Part shown: one piece after another, positions 43,642-54,532 of the stretch
Position numbering within the stretch: the first letter of the stretch is position 1
How the letters are laid out: every line of letters begins with the position of its first letter
Assembly (NCBI RefSeq): GCF_010131535.1
Contig: NZ_WUBS01000019.1
Coordinates: 1 to 64,000 of the forward strand
Length of the DNA stretch: 64,000 nucleotides
Direction of reading: 5' to 3'
Source: Acerihabitans arboris
Lineage (GTDB): Bacteria; Pseudomonadota; Gammaproteobacteria; Enterobacterales; Enterobacteriaceae
The notes under the pieces: generated by a model
Told to the model about the DNA's origin: nothing
What the model saw: the letters and a program-made list of their open reading frames with translations, nothing else
The model's database searches: none
Position numbers and translations under genes: made by a program

Positions 43642-43650
43642 GGAGATGGT

Positions 43651-45807
43651 ATGCTTTTTTCCCTGTTGCGCCGGCTGTTCCGGCTGCTTTACCGGGTGGA
43701 ACTGGTCGGTGATACGCTGGTGTTGCAACAGCCCAAGGTCATGATTACCCCGAATCATGTTTCCTTTATGGACGGTATCCTGCTGGCGCTGTTTCTGCCG
43801 GTGAAACCGGTATTCGCCATTTACGCCACTATTACCGACGTGTGGTATATGCGCGTGGTAAAACGTTATGTGGATATCTTGCCGCTCGACCCCACCAAGC
43901 CGCTGAGCATTAAACAGCTTATCAGGTATGTCGGCAGCGGCCGGCCGATAGTCGTCTTCCCGGAGGGCCGGATTTCGGTCACCGGATCGCTGATGAAAAT
44001 CTATGACGGCGCGGCGTTCGTGGCGTCCCGCTCGGGCGCGACGGTAGTGCCGGTATGGCTGGACGGGCCGGAGCTGACGCCGTTCAGCCGCATGGGCGGC
44101 ATTATCAAGCGCCATTGGTTTCCGAAAATCACCATTCACCTGCAAAGCCCGGTTTCCCTGCCGATGCCGGAGGCGCCCAGGGCGCGCGATCGCCGCCGGC
44201 TGGCCGGTGAAAAACTCCATCGCATCATGATGGAGGCGCGCATGGCTTCCCGGCCCCGGCAAACCCTCTACCAGGCGCTGCTGGCGGCGTCGCGCCGTTA
44301 TGGCGCCGGCAAGCCCTGCATCGAGGACATTGCCTTTAGCGCGGACAGCTATCGCGGATTATTGAAAAAAATCTTCGGCGTCAGCCGGATACTGGAGCGC
44401 TTTACCGCCCGGGGCGAGCACGTCGGCCTGCTGCTGCCCAACGCCACCATCACCGCCGCCGCCATCCTCGGCGCCGGCCTGCGCGGCCGTATCCCCGCGC
44501 TGCTGAACTATACCTCCGGCGCCAACGGCATCAACAACGCCCTGAAAGCCGCCGCCATCACCACCATCGTCAGCTCGCGCCAGTTCCTGGACAAAGCGAA
44601 GCTGACCGGCCTGCCGGAACAGGTGACCGGGGCGCGCTGGGTCTACCTGGAAGATCTGAAAGACACCGTGACGCTTGCGGACAAGCTCTGGATCCTCGGC
44701 CATTTAGTGTTCCCGGCCCGCGCGGAGGCGGCGCGGCGACCAGGCGACAGCGCGCTGGTGCTGTTTACCTCCGGTTCGGAAGGCACCCCGAAAGGCGTGG
44801 TTCACTCCCATGACGGTATTCTGGCCAATATCGAGCAAATCCGCTCGGTGGCCGATTTTACCCCGCGCGACAAATTCATGTCGGCGCTGCCGCTGTTTCA
44901 TGCGTTCGGCCTTACCGTCGGGCTGCTGACCCCGTTGCTGACCGGGGCGCGGGTATTGCTCTACCCCAGCCCGCTGCACTACCGCATCATCCCCGAGCTG
45001 GTCTACGACCAGAACTGCACCGTGCTGTTCGGCACCTCGACCTTCCTGGCGCAGTACGGCCGGCTGGCCCATCAGTATGATTTTGCCCGGGTGCGTTATG
45101 TGGTCGCCGGGGCGGAAAAACTGTCGGAAAACACCCGGCTGCTGTGGCAGGAGAAGTTCGGCATCCGCATCCTCGAGGGGTATGGCGTTACGGAATGCGC
45201 GCCGGTGGTGGCGATTAACGTTCCGCTGGCGGCGAAGACGCATACCGTCGGGCAGATCCTGCCCGGCATGCAGGCGCGGGTCATCACGGTGCCGGGCATT
45301 GAACAGGGCGGCCAGCTACAGCTGCGCGGCCCCAATATCATGCGCGGCTACCTGCGGGTGGAGCATCCCGGCGTGCTGGAAACCCCGGCCGCCGACAACG
45401 CGCAGGGCGTGCGGGAAGAGGGCTGGTACGACACCGGCGATATCGTCACCCTGGACGCACAGGGGTTCTGCGTCATCCAGGGCCGGGTAAAACGCTTTGC
45501 CAAGCTGGCCGGCGAAATGGTGTCGCTGGAAAGCGTCGAGCAACTGGCATCCAGGGTATCGCCTGACGCCCGGCACGGCGCCTCCGCCAAAAGCGACAAT
45601 ACCAAAGGCGAAGGCCTGGTGCTGTTTACCACCGATGCCGGACTGACCCGGGATCGGCTGTTGCAACAGGCCCGCCAGGACGGCATTACGGAAATTTACG
45701 TGCCGCGCGATATCCGGCACATCGACGCGCTGCCGCTGCTCGGCAGCGGCAAACCCGATTTTGTTGCATTGCGAAAGATGGCGGAAGCCCCGGAGTCCAA
45801 GGGATGA
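43651..45807 (+). CDS. aas: Aas, 2-acyl-glycerophosphoethanolamine acyltransferase / acyl-ACP synthetase
   Basis: The 718-residue fused protein has an N-terminal acyltransferase (NHVSFMDG, His36 and Asp41, then [10 protein letters not shown]) and a C-terminal AMP-binding ligase ([20 protein letters not shown] at about 371-390, [17 protein letters not shown]). It re-acylates lysophospholipid at the inner membrane with acyl-ACP. It is followed by lplT with an ATGA overlap, which joins re-acylation with lysophospholipid flipping. Confidence 0.96.
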   Translation: MLFSLLRRLFRLLYRVELVGDTLVLQQPKVMITPNHVSFMDGILLALFLPVKPVFAIYATITDVWYMRVVKRYVDILPLDPTKPLSIKQLIRYVGSGRPIVVFPEGRISVTGSLMKIYDGAAFVASRSGATVVPVWLDGPELTPFSRMGGIIKRHWFPKITIHLQSPVSLPMPEAPRARDRRRLAGEKLHRIMMEARMASRPRQTLYQALLAASRRYGAGKPCIEDIAFSADSYRGLLKKIFGVSRILERFTARGEHVGLLLPNATITAAAILGAGLRGRIPALLNYTSGANGINNALKAAAITTIVSSRQFLDKAKLTGLPEQVTGARWVYLEDLKDTVTLADKLWILGHLVFPARAEAARRPGDSALVLFTSGSEGTPKGVVHSHDGILANIEQIRSVADFTPRDKFMSALPLFHAFGLTVGLLTPLLTGARVLLYPSPLHYRIIPELVYDQNCTVLFGTSTFLAQYGRLAHQYDFARVRYVVAGAEKLSENTRLLWQEKFGIRILEGYGVTECAPVVAINVPLAAKTHTVGQILPGMQARVITVPGIEQGGQLQLRGPNIMRGYLRVEHPGVLETPAADNAQGVREEGWYDTGDIVTLDAQGFCVIQGRVKRFAKLAGEMVSLESVEQLASRVSPDARHGASAKSDNTKGEGLVLFTTDAGLTRDRLLQQARQDGITEIYVPRDIRHIDALPLLGSGKPDFVALRKMAEAPESKG

Positions 45808-47009
45808 ATCAGTTCGAAATAACCTCGACCGGCTTATTATCCCGACCGATGCTGGCGGTGATGTCCGCCCAGTTTTTTTCCGCGTTCGGCGATAATGCGC
45901 TGCTGTTCGCCACCCTGGCGCTGATTAAACAGCAACAGTACCCGGAGTGGAGCCAGCCGGTGCTGCAAATGCTGTTCGTCGCCGCCTATATCGTGCTGGC
46001 GCCTTTTGTCGGCCAATTCGCCGACAATTTTGCCAAAGGCCGGGTAATGATGGTGGCCAATACCTTTAAGCTGGCCGGCGCGCTGCTGGTTTGTTTTGGG
46101 TTTAATCCGTTTGTCGGTTATTGCCTGGTGGGCATCGGCGCCGCGGCGTATTCCCCGGCCAAATACGGTATCCTGGGAGAACTGACGCAGGGCGGGCAAC
46201 TGGTCAAGGCCAACGGGCTGATTGAGGCCTCGACCATCGCCGCTATCCTGACCGGCTCCGTGGCCGGCGGAGTCCTGGCCGACTGGCACCTGATCACGGC
46301 GCTGGCGGTATGCGCCCTGACCTATGGCGTGGCGGTGGTGGCGAACCTGTTTATCCCGCGGCTGGCCCCGGCGCGGCGCGACAGCTCATGGCATCCGGCG
46401 CGCATGGTGGGCCATTTCAGCAAAGCCTGTGGCCAGCTCTGGCATGACGGCTATACCCGCTTTTCACTGATCGGCACCAGCCTGTTCTGGGGAGCCGGGG
46501 TGACGCTGCGTTTCCTGCTGGTGCTCTGGGTGCCGGTGGCGCTGGGGATTAACGATAACGCAACGCCCACCACGCTCAACGCCATGGTGGCGGTGGGCAT
46601 TGTCTTCGGCGCCGCCGCCGCGGCCAGGCTGGTGACGCTTGAGACGGTGCGGCGCTGCATGCCGGCCGGCATCCTGATGGGCGTGGTGGTGGTGGCGCTG
46701 TGCCTGCAGCATCATCTGCTGCCGTCCTATCTGCTGTTGGCGCTGATTGGCATTCTGGGCGGCTTTTTTATCGTGCCGCTCAATGCCCTGCTGCAACAGC
46801 GCGGCAAAGAGAGCGTGGGCGCCGGCAATGCGATTGCGGTGCAGAATTTCGGCGAGAATATCGCGATGTTGCTGATGCTGGGATTGTATTCGCTGGTGGT
46901 CAGGCTGGACGTGCCGGCCGTCATTATCGGCGTGGGTTTTGGCGTGTTGTTCGCGTCGGCGATCGGCTTGCTGTGGCTGACCACCCGCAACGGTAAAACC
47001 GTGCGCTGA
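45804..47009 (+). CDS. lplT: LplT, lysophospholipid transporter
   Basis: The 401-residue MFS protein begins [20 protein letters not shown] and has 12 helices with LplT-specific blocks ([40 protein letters not shown]). It flips lysophosphatidylethanolamine across the inner membrane for repair by Aas. It overlaps aas by four bases (ATGA), as in E. coli, and ends at a perfect hairpin facing tas. Confidence 0.96.
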   Translation: MNQFEITSTGLLSRPMLAVMSAQFFSAFGDNALLFATLALIKQQQYPEWSQPVLQMLFVAAYIVLAPFVGQFADNFAKGRVMMVANTFKLAGALLVCFGFNPFVGYCLVGIGAAAYSPAKYGILGELTQGGQLVKANGLIEASTIAAILTGSVAGGVLADWHLITALAVCALTYGVAVVANLFIPRLAPARRDSSWHPARMVGHFSKACGQLWHDGYTRFSLIGTSLFWGAGVTLRFLLVLWVPVALGINDNATPTTLNAMVAVGIVFGAAAAARLVTLETVRRCMPAGILMGVVVVALCLQHHLLPSYLLLALIGILGGFFIVPLNALLQQRGKESVGAGNAIAVQNFGENIAMLLMLGLYSLVVRLDVPAVIIGVGFGVLFASAIGLLWLTTRNGKTVR

Positions 47010-47015
47010 ATCCGC

Positions 47016-47038
47016 TATCCGGCCGCCCGGGCCGGATA
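47016..47038. terminator. Hairpin between lplT and tas
   Basis: TATCCGGCC and GGCCGGATA form a perfect 9-bp stem with a five-base loop (47016-47038), seven bases after the lplT stop and facing tas. There is no T run, so it may stabilise the 3' end or act in both directions. Confidence 0.5.
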
Positions 47039-47061
47039 TGGGGTGCCGCCGTCCCGCATGG

Positions 47062-48102
47062 TCAGGGGGCCGGAATGGTAAAGCGCTGATGGATCTTTTC
47101 CAGTTCGCCGATAATTTCGGCGTCCAGGGTCACGTCCAGGCTGTCCAGGTTGGTCTGCAGCTGCGCCAGCGAGGTTGCCCCCAGCAGGGTTGACGCCACA
47201 AACGGCTGTTGGCGCACGAACGCCAGCGCCATCTGCGCGGGATCCAGGCTATAACGCTGCGCCAGCGCCACGTATTCGGCAATCGCCTGCTGGGTGTGGG
47301 GCGAGCTGTAGCGCGTAAAACGGCTGAACAAGGTGTTGCGCGCGCCCGCCGGTTTGGCGCCGTTGAGATATTTACCGGTCAGCGTGCCGAAGGCCAGGCT
47401 GGAATAGGCCAGCAGCTCCAGCCCTTCAAACTGGCTGATTTCCGCCATGCCCACTTCGAAACTGCGGTTCAGCAGGCTATAGGGATTTTGCACCGTGACG
47501 ATGCGCGGCAGATCGTGCTTCTCGGCCAACTGCAGATAACGCATGGCGCCCCAGGGCGTTTCGTTGGAGATGCCGAGATAGCGGATTTTCCCCGCGCGCA
47601 CCTGTTCGGCCAGGGCTTCCAGCGTTTCAAGTATGGTCACCGCCAGTTTTTCATCGGTGTACTGATAATTCAGCTTGCCGAAACAGTTGGTGGCGCGCTG
47701 CGGCCAGTGCACCTGGTAAAGATCGAGATAATCGGTGTTCAGCCGCTGCAGGCTGGCGTCCAGCGCCATGCGGATATTCTTGCGATCCAGTATTTGCTGC
47801 GGCCGGATGCCGGCATCGTTGCCGCGCGACGGCCCGGCCACCTTGCTCGCCAGGATGATTTTTTCCCGCTGGCCGCGCTGTTTCAGCCAATTGCCGATAT
47901 AGGTTTCCGTCAGCCCCTGCGTTTCGGGACGCGGCGGTACCGGATACATCTCAGCCGTGTCGATAAGATTCACCCCGGCGGCAACGGCGTGATCCAGTTG
48001 CGCATGGGCATCGGCCTGCGTATTTTGCTCACCGAAGGTCATGGTGCCCAAACCCAGTACGCTGACTTCAAGTGAACTATGGGGAATACGGTGATAATGC
48101 AT
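47062..48102 (-). CDS. tas: Tas, NADP(H)-dependent aldo-keto reductase
   Basis: The 346-residue aldo-keto reductase starts MHYHRIPHSSLEVSVLGLGT and contains GVNLIDTAEMYPVPPRPETQ (catalytic Asp/Tyr), the lysine in IILASKVAGPSRG and the histidine in YLDLYQVHWPQR. E. coli Tas was found to restore tyrosine synthesis in starved mutants. The place between lplT and ygdR is as in E. coli. Physiological substrate is uncertain. Confidence 0.94.
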   Translation of the reverse strand: MHYHRIPHSSLEVSVLGLGTMTFGEQNTQADAHAQLDHAVAAGVNLIDTAEMYPVPPRPETQGLTETYIGNWLKQRGQREKIILASKVAGPSRGNDAGIRPQQILDRKNIRMALDASLQRLNTDYLDLYQVHWPQRATNCFGKLNYQYTDEKLAVTILETLEALAEQVRAGKIRYLGISNETPWGAMRYLQLAEKHDLPRIVTVQNPYSLLNRSFEVGMAEISQFEGLELLAYSSLAFGTLTGKYLNGAKPAGARNTLFSRFTRYSSPHTQQAIAEYVALAQRYSLDPAQMALAFVRQQPFVASTLLGATSLAQLQTNLDSLDVTLDAEIIGELEKIHQRFTIPAP

Positions 48103-48236
48103 TGGGGCTTGTTCCTTAGTGTCTGAAAAGATCAGGCGTCAACGGGCGCCGCCCGATCAGACTATAACCAAGCCAGGCTGCGGGGAAAAGCGCAAAATGG
48201 GCGGGCAGGGGAGTTTAATCGACAATTGACGAGCGA

Positions 48237-48455
48237 TCAGCGTTCGATCATCTGCGATACATCATTGCCGTTAATCTGCATTTCGTTGCCCTGTTCGTCG
48301 GTATAACGAATCAGGCCGGTGGTCTTATCCACTTCCGGTTTGCCCTGGGTCAAAATCATCCGGCCGTCCTTGGTCGCCATCACATAATTGCTGGCGCAGC
48401 CCGACAGCATGGCGGTGAGTAAAACCGCCGCTACGATTGCCAAATATTTTTTCAT
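48237..48455 (-). CDS. ygdR: YgdR-type small lipoprotein (DUF903)
   Basis: The 72-residue precursor has a lipoprotein signal with LSGC (cysteine at about residue 20). The DUF903 core [20 protein letters not shown] and [19 protein letters not shown] follows. Function unknown. It lies between tas and ygdQ as in E. coli. Confidence 0.94.
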   Translation of the reverse strand: MKKYLAIVAAVLLTAMLSGCASNYVMATKDGRMILTQGKPEVDKTTGLIRYTDEQGNEMQINGNDVSQMIER

Positions 48456-48467
48456 GTTATATCCATG

Positions 48468-49202
48468 TTAAGTATTGGGGCCATTGCGGCGGGCGCGGCT
48501 GACTTTCTTATTCCTGAGAAGGTTCAGCGCTTCGACACCCATTGAGAAAAACATCGCAAAATAAATGTAGCCCTTAGGCACATGAACATCAACGCTTTCA
48601 AGTATCAAAGTGAAGCCGATTAAAATCAGGAACGCCAGCGCCAGCATCTTGACCGAAGGATGGTGGGCGACAAACTCCCCTATCGGGCGTGCGGCGAACA
48701 TCATGACGCCGACGGCAATCACCACCGCCGCCATCATGATAAACAGATGATTGGACAGGCCGACCGCGGTGATCACCGAATCCAGGCTGAAGATAATATC
48801 CAGCAACATGATTTGCATGATGGCGCCGAAAAACGAGCTGACGTTGGCGCTTTGTTCGGCTTCGCCGCCCTCCAGCGCCTGGTGGATTTCCCGACAGGAT
48901 TTCCAGATCAGGAACAGGCCCCCCAGCAGTAAAATCAGGTCGCGAATCGACACCTGGGTATCAAGCACGGTAAACAGCGGATAGGTCAGGCGAATGACCC
49001 ATGAAATGGACGCCAGCAGGCAAAGCCGCATGACCATGGCGCCGAACAGGCCGATACGGCGGGCTTTGTTGCGTTGTGCCGGGGGCAGCTTGGCGACGAC
49101 CAGGGAGAGAAAAATGATATTATCAATGCCAAGGACGATTTCCAGAATAGTCAGTGTCCCCAGCGCCAGCCAGGCGTCGGGATCCACGATCCAATCAAAC
49201 AT
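48468..49202 (-). CDS. ygdQ: YgdQ, TerC-family membrane protein
   Basis: The 244-residue integral membrane protein has seven helices and the TerC signatures LEIVLGIDNIIFLSLV (21-36) and LDIIFSLDSVITAVGL, each carrying a membrane aspartate. TerC relatives are linked with manganese export or tellurite resistance; the substrate of YgdQ is not established. It lies 83 bases from mutH, on the same strand. Confidence 0.93.
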   Translation of the reverse strand: MFDWIVDPDAWLALGTLTILEIVLGIDNIIFLSLVVAKLPPAQRNKARRIGLFGAMVMRLCLLASISWVIRLTYPLFTVLDTQVSIRDLILLLGGLFLIWKSCREIHQALEGGEAEQSANVSSFFGAIMQIMLLDIIFSLDSVITAVGLSNHLFIMMAAVVIAVGVMMFAARPIGEFVAHHPSVKMLALAFLILIGFTLILESVDVHVPKGYIYFAMFFSMGVEALNLLRNKKVSRARRNGPNT

Positions 49203-49285
49203 TATGATCCATTACCTAAATGTAAACGAAACTTAAACGAATATTATAAACAGGTCCAAAGGGCGGCAGGCAAGGAAAAATGCAC

Positions 49286-49978
49286 TCAGACCAGGAAATG
49301 CCGGGCCAACATCGGTCCGGTAAAGGTTTTTTTAAGGTAAAACCCGCGCGGCAAGGTCATGATCGGCTGGCCGAACTCACCGGTAGCCTTGGTCAACGCC
49401 CGGCTGTTGGCGGCCTTCGGCCTGAGCTGCAGCACCTCGCCGTGGCGGGCGGTAATATGCTCCACCCGGCCCAGCACGATTAAATCCATTAATTCTTCCC
49501 AATCGTTTTGCAACAGCAACTCTTCTTCAGGGCTGGGACTCCACAACAGCGGGGTGCCGATGCGGCGCCGGGTCAGGGGAATCTCCCGCGCGCCTTCAAC
49601 CGGGATCCACAGCACCCTGGCCAGCTTGTACCTGACATGGCTGGTTTCCCAGGTGACGCCGCTGTTGCCGGTCAGCGGCGCCACGCAGACAAAGGTGGTT
49701 TCCAACGGCCGGCCGCGGCTGTCGACCGGAATGGTTTTCAGCTCCACCCCGATGGCGGCAAAATCCTGCTCCGGTTTGCTGCCCGCGCTGGCGCCCAGGT
49801 AACGCTCCAGCAGGACGCCAATCCAGCCCTTGTCGCGCTTCAGGTCGGCCGGCAGCACCAGCCCCGCGTGCGCCGCCAGCTCACCGAGATTATAGCCCGC
49901 CAGGGCGCTGGCGCGGGCCAATAGCTCGATTTCATCCCCTGGCGGGGGAATGGGGGTTGAGACGATGGGTAGGGTCAT
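49286..49978 (-). CDS. mutH: MutH, methyl-directed mismatch repair endonuclease
   Basis: The 230-residue protein has the catalytic D-E-K set in [15 protein letters not shown] (Asp72, Glu79, Lys81) and matches E. coli MutH throughout. It nicks the unmethylated strand at hemimethylated GATC sites after MutS-MutL activation. Its presence fits a Dam-methylating Enterobacterales host. It is preceded by the DnaA-box region. Confidence 0.96.
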   Translation of the reverse strand: MTLPIVSTPIPPPGDEIELLARASALAGYNLGELAAHAGLVLPADLKRDKGWIGVLLERYLGASAGSKPEQDFAAIGVELKTIPVDSRGRPLETTFVCVAPLTGNSGVTWETSHVRYKLARVLWIPVEGAREIPLTRRRIGTPLLWSPSPEEELLLQNDWEELMDLIVLGRVEHITARHGEVLQLRPKAANSRALTKATGEFGQPIMTLPRGFYLKKTFTGPMLARHFLV

Positions 49979-50172
49979 AAGCTGTTGTCCGCGCGCTGTT
50001 TAAAAAATAACCGACCGCCAAGGCCGCCAGGCCTTAGATGAAAAATTAATTATCGGCCAATAATAATAGCATGATTTAACACCCTTTTTTAGTTAGCGCA
50101 TACTTTTTGCCGCCGGCACGCGACAGGTTGTGCACCTGAAGCGGACAACAATGAACAGGATCTTACACCATG

Positions 50173-50495
50173 TTATCCACAGAACTATGGGATAAACCTA
50201 ATAAACTGGCACTACTGTCACTATCCACAGCCTTGACGCCCCCTTTTTTTGCTGGTTTGTACATTTTTTACGGTGTTTAATACCATTAATTGTGGATAAA
50301 ACCATCATCGCCTGCTTTTTGACCTTATCGATCGTCATCGGTGGAACAGCGGATCCCGCCTGATCCTTTTGACTGGATAAACCGGCTATAGCAACTTGAA
50401 AACATTTATCTTTTTTCAGGCGGCAATTTGCGTGGCGCGCTCCAGGCCAAAAGTTTTCCCCCTTTAATCCAGTGTTCTGCACATATCTATCCACA
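50173..50495. other. DARS2-like cluster of DnaA boxes
   Basis: The mutH-rppH gap, 690 bases without a gene, holds many DnaA boxes: TTATCCACA (50173-50181), an inverted TTATCCCAT (50187-50195), CTATCCACA (50221-50229), an inverted perfect TTATCCACA (50291-50299), an inverted TTATCCAGT (50372-50380) and CTATCCACA (50487-50495). E. coli DARS2, which reloads DnaA with ATP, lies in this very gap. The first three boxes could be its core. No IHF or Fis site was assigned. Confidence 0.85.
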
Positions 50496-50668
50496 GAAAA
50501 AGTGAATAAAACCCGCGGCGGTTATCATCGGCTGTTGATAACAATGCCGCATCCGGACGCCATTCGCCGTCCTGGAAGTCGGACATTCCTTAAAAGCAGT
50601 GGTTTACCGTATTGAGCGAGTGTGAAACAATCAGGCTATCTTGCATTTTATGTAATCGAGGTAGTCCG

Positions 50669-51196
50669 GTGATCGATGATGATGGCTACCGCCCGAATGT
50701 TGGTATTGTGATCTGTAATCGTGATGGGCAGGTTGTATGGGCCAGGAGATATGGGCAGCACTCATGGCAGTTTCCCCAGGGCGGCATCAACCCGGGCGAA
50801 ACCGCCGAGCAGGCCATGTACCGTGAACTGTATGAAGAGGTCGGACTGAGCCGCAAGGATGTGCGTATACTGGCCTCCACCCGCAACTGGCTGCGTTACA
50901 AGCTGCCGAAGCGTCTGGTTCGCTGGGACACGAAACCGGTCTGTATCGGCCAGAAGCAAAAGTGGTTTCTGCTACAGCTCATGTGCCCGGATGCCGATAT
51001 CAATATGCAGCGGGGGGGCACTCCTGAATTTGACGGCTGGCGCTGGGTCAGTTTCTGGTACCCGGTGCGCCAGGTGGTTTCCTTTAAACGGGACGTTTAC
51101 CGCCGGGTAATGAAAGAATTTTCCACTATTGTCATGCCGTTGCAGGACATACCTGTGCAACGGACTCCCCCAGGCTACAGACGGAAGAGGGGCTAA
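50669..51196 (+). CDS. rppH: RppH, RNA pyrophosphohydrolase
   Basis: The 175-residue Nudix enzyme starts [20 protein letters not shown] at GTG 50669, with GAGG seven bases upstream. The Nudix box G-x5-E-x7-REL-x-EE-x-G spans residues 38-60. It removes pyrophosphate from mRNA 5' ends and so starts RNase E decay. A longer in-frame reading to 50612 is unsupported. The order rppH-ptsP is as in E. coli. Confidence 0.96.
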   Translation: MIDDDGYRPNVGIVICNRDGQVVWARRYGQHSWQFPQGGINPGETAEQAMYRELYEEVGLSRKDVRILASTRNWLRYKLPKRLVRWDTKPVCIGQKQKWFLLQLMCPDADINMQRGGTPEFDGWRWVSFWYPVRQVVSFKRDVYRRVMKEFSTIVMPLQDIPVQRTPPGYRRKRG

Positions 51197-51208
51197 GCCA
51201 CGCAGAAC

Positions 51209-53458
51209 ATGCTCACGCGCTTGCGGGAAATCGTTGAAAAGGTCGCTGCTGCGCCGCGTTTGTCGGATACGCTGGAAATTCTGGTTAATGAAACCTGTCT
51301 GGCAATGGATACCGAAGTCTGTTCGGTTTATCTGGCTGATAACGATCGCCGCTGTTATTACCTGATGGCTACGCGTGGTTTGAAAAAACCGCGCGGGCGC
51401 ACCATTACCCTGGCGTTCGACCAGGGGATCGTCGGGCTGGTGGGGCGCCTGGCCGAGCCCATCAACCTGGCGGATGCCCATAATCATCCCAGCTTTCAAT
51501 ATATCCCGGCGGTAAAAGAAGAGCGCTTCCGCTCCTTCCTCGGCGTGCCGATTATCCATCGCCGCCAGCTGTTGGGCGTGCTGGTGGTGCAGCAGCGCGA
51601 GCACCGTCAGTTCGACGAAAGCGAAGAGTCCTTTATGGTAACGCTGGCCACCCAAATGGCCGGCATCCTGTCCCAATCCCAGCTCAACGCGCTGTTCGGC
51701 CAGTACCGCCAGACGCGAATCCGCGCCCTGGCCGCCGCGCCCGGCGTGGCGATTGCGCAGGGATGGGTCGACAGCAGCCAGCCTTCGCTCGAGCAGGTGT
51801 TCCAGGCCTCGTCGCTGGACAGCGCGCGCGAGCGCGAGCGCCTGACCTTCGCGCTCGGCGAGGCGGCGGCGGAGTTCCGGCGTTTTAGCAAAAAATTCAC
51901 CGCCAATGCGCAAAAAGACAGCGCGGCCATTTTTGACCTCTACTCCCATTTGCTTAACGATGCCCGGTTAAAGCGCGAGCTGTTCGCGCAAATCGATGCC
52001 GGCTCCATGGCGGAATGGGCGGTAAAACAGGTTATCGAGCTGTTCGCCGAGCAGTTTGCCCAGCTTAACGACAGCTATATGCGCGAGCGCGCCGGCGATC
52101 TGCGCGCCCTCGGCCAGCGCCTGTTATTCCATCTGGATGACAATGTCCAGGGCGAAACGCCCTGGCCGTCGCGTTTTATCCTGGTGGCCGATGAGCTGAG
52201 CGCCACGTTGCTGGCCGAAATGCCGCAGGACAAAATGGTGGGCGTGGTGGTCAGGGACGGCGCCGCCAATTCCCATGCCGCCATCCTGGTGCGGGCCATG
52301 GGCATCCCGACCGTCATGGGCGCCGATATCCAGCCGGCGCTGCTCAACCAGCGGCTATTGGTGGTGGACGGCTACCGGGGCGAGCTGCTGGTGGATCCCG
52401 AGCCGGTGCTGGTGCAGGAATACCAGCGCTTAATCAGCGAGGAAAAGCAGCTTAGCCGCCTGGCGGAAGACGACGTGGAACAGCCGGCGACCATGAAGGG
52501 CGGCGAGCGGATCCAGGTGATGCTTAACGCCGGCCTGAGCGCCGAGCATGAACAGCGGTTGGGCAATCGCGTGGACGGCGTCGGTCTCTATCGCACCGAA
52601 ATCCCGTTTATGCTGCAAAGCGGGTTCCCGTCCGAGGATGAGCAGGTGGCGCAATACCAGGGCATGCTGCAGCTGTTCCCGGCAAAATCGGTGACGCTGC
52701 GCACGCTGGATGTCGGTTCGGATAAGCAGTTGCCCTACATGGCGCCGCTCAACGAAGAAAATCCCTGCCTGGGCTGGCGCGGTATCCGCATTACGCTCGA
52801 CCAGCCGGAAATTTTCCTGATCCAGGTGCGCGCCATGCTGCGGGCCAACGCGGCCACCGGCAATCTCAGCATCCTGCTGCCGATGATCACCAGCGTCGAT
52901 GAAATCGACGAGGCGCGGCGTCTTATCGACCGCGCCGGACGCGAGGTGGAAGAGATGCTGGGTTATGCGCTGCCGCCGCTGCGCATCGGCGTGATGATTG
53001 AAGTGCCCGCCATGGTATTCATGCTGCCGTTGCTGATCAACCGGGTCGATTTTGTTTCGGTGGGCAGCAACGACCTGACCCAGTATCTGCTGGCGGTGGA
53101 TCGCAACAATACGCGGGTGGCGGCCATGTACGACAGCCTGCATCCGGCCATGCTGCAGGTGTTGGTGAAGATTGTCACCGAGTGCCGGCTGCTCGGGCTT
53201 GATTGCAGCCTGTGCGGTGAAATGGCCGGCGATCCCATGGGCGCGCTGCTGCTGACCGGCATGGGATATCGCACCCTCAGCATGAACGGACGCAGCGTCG
53301 CCCGCATCAAATACCTGCTGCGCAACGTGGAGCTGGGCGATGCCGCTACGCTGGTCGAGCGGGTGCTGACGGCGCAAAACGCCATCGACGTGCGCCATCA
53401 GGTGGCGGCGTTCCTGGAGCGTCGCGGCCTGGGCGGCCTGATTCGCGGCGGCCGGTAG
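51209..53458 (+). CDS. ptsP: PtsP, enzyme I of the nitrogen PTS
   Basis: The 749-residue protein has an N-terminal GAF domain (about 1-165), a phosphohistidine domain with ANSHAAILVRAMGIP (His356) and a PEP-utilising barrel with RTLDVGSDKQLPY, MIEVPAMVFMLPLLI and SVGSNDLTQYLLAVDRNN, ending in SLCGEMAGDP. It phosphorylates NPr and so EIIA-Ntr in response to nitrogen state. It follows rppH by 12 bases, as an operon. Confidence 0.96.
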   Translation: MLTRLREIVEKVAAAPRLSDTLEILVNETCLAMDTEVCSVYLADNDRRCYYLMATRGLKKPRGRTITLAFDQGIVGLVGRLAEPINLADAHNHPSFQYIPAVKEERFRSFLGVPIIHRRQLLGVLVVQQREHRQFDESEESFMVTLATQMAGILSQSQLNALFGQYRQTRIRALAAAPGVAIAQGWVDSSQPSLEQVFQASSLDSARERERLTFALGEAAAEFRRFSKKFTANAQKDSAAIFDLYSHLLNDARLKRELFAQIDAGSMAEWAVKQVIELFAEQFAQLNDSYMRERAGDLRALGQRLLFHLDDNVQGETPWPSRFILVADELSATLLAEMPQDKMVGVVVRDGAANSHAAILVRAMGIPTVMGADIQPALLNQRLLVVDGYRGELLVDPEPVLVQEYQRLISEEKQLSRLAEDDVEQPATMKGGERIQVMLNAGLSAEHEQRLGNRVDGVGLYRTEIPFMLQSGFPSEDEQVAQYQGMLQLFPAKSVTLRTLDVGSDKQLPYMAPLNEENPCLGWRGIRITLDQPEIFLIQVRAMLRANAATGNLSILLPMITSVDEIDEARRLIDRAGREVEEMLGYALPPLRIGVMIEVPAMVFMLPLLINRVDFVSVGSNDLTQYLLAVDRNNTRVAAMYDSLHPAMLQVLVKIVTECRLLGLDCSLCGEMAGDPMGALLLTGMGYRTLSMNGRSVARIKYLLRNVELGDAATLVERVLTAQNAIDVRHQVAAFLERRGLGGLIRGGR

Positions 53459-53653
53459 GCCGGCGGCCCGGAGAATCCTAGATTGAAAGCACGTAAATTT
53501 TCCGCCGGCCCGCCGCGAAAAATATGGCGCTATGTTATGATATGCCCCATCGCGCGAACCAAGCAAATTGCGACCCAACGCTTCTTTCGTGGCCGAACCG
53601 CCTGCCGCCCCGTCACGACGACGTGGTGAAAATGACACAAATCTTGGTGATGA

Positions 53654-54526
53654 ATGACAATGAATTATCTGGCCTTCCCTCAGTTTGATCCGGTGATCTT
53701 TTCAGTGGGGCCGGTGTCGCTCCATTGGTACGGCCTTATGTACCTGGTCGGTTTTGTATTTGCCATGTGGCTGGCGGTGCGCCGCGCCAACCGGCCCGGC
53801 AGCGGCTGGACCAAAGAGGAAGTGGAGAACCTGCTGTACGCGGGGTTCCTGGGCGTGTTCCTGGGCGGACGTATCGGTTATGTGCTGTTCTACAACCTGC
53901 CGCAGTTCCTTGACCATCCGCTCTATCTGTTCAAGGTCTGGGACGGCGGCATGTCGTTTCATGGCGGCCTGATCGGCGTCATCATCGTCATGTTCTGGTT
54001 TGCCCACCGCACCAGGCGCCACTTTTTCCAGGTGGCGGATTTTATCGCGCCGATGATCCCCTTCGGCCTGGGCGCCGGTCGCCTGGGCAACTTTATCAAC
54101 GGCGAGCTGTGGGGACGGGTGACCACGGATACCCCCTGGGCCATGCTGTTTCCCGGCTCGCGCGGCGAGGACCTGGCCCTGTTGCCGTCGCACCCGCAAT
54201 GGCAGGCGCTGTTCAATCAATACGGCGTATTGCCCCGCCATCCTTCGCAGGTCTATGAACTGCTGCTCGAAGGGGTGGTGCTGTTTATCATCCTGAACCT
54301 GTTTATCCGCAGGCCGCGCCCGTTGGGCAGCGTCTCCGGCCTGTTCCTGATGGGTTACGGCGCGTTTCGCATCATCGTGGAGTTTTTCCGCCAGCCCGAT
54401 GCGCAGCTCGGATTATTCGACAACGCGATCAGCATGGGGCAAATCCTGTCGTTGCCGATGATTATCGCCGGCCTGATTATGTTTATCTGGGCTTATCGCC
54501 GCCGCCCACAGCAACAACTGTCCTGA
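53654..54526 (+). CDS. lgt: Lgt, prolipoprotein diacylglyceryl transferase
   Basis: The 290-residue membrane enzyme has the Lgt signature [14 protein letters not shown]-like block ([15 protein letters not shown] at about 138-152) and the catalytic histidine region ([12 protein letters not shown]). It transfers diacylglycerol to the cysteine of prolipoproteins. The start ATG 53654 could be two codons later. thyA follows after six bases. Confidence 0.96.
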   Translation: MTMNYLAFPQFDPVIFSVGPVSLHWYGLMYLVGFVFAMWLAVRRANRPGSGWTKEEVENLLYAGFLGVFLGGRIGYVLFYNLPQFLDHPLYLFKVWDGGMSFHGGLIGVIIVMFWFAHRTRRHFFQVADFIAPMIPFGLGAGRLGNFINGELWGRVTTDTPWAMLFPGSRGEDLALLPSHPQWQALFNQYGVLPRHPSQVYELLLEGVVLFIILNLFIRRPRPLGSVSGLFLMGYGAFRIIVEFFRQPDAQLGLFDNAISMGQILSLPMIIAGLIMFIWAYRRRPQQQLS

Positions 54527-54532
54527 GGTCTC

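Noticed and set aside
50198-50494. 98-codon minus-strand ORF in the mutH-rppH gap
   Set aside because: It covers the DnaA boxes, has no ribosome binding site or known motif, and this gap is gene-free in E. coli.
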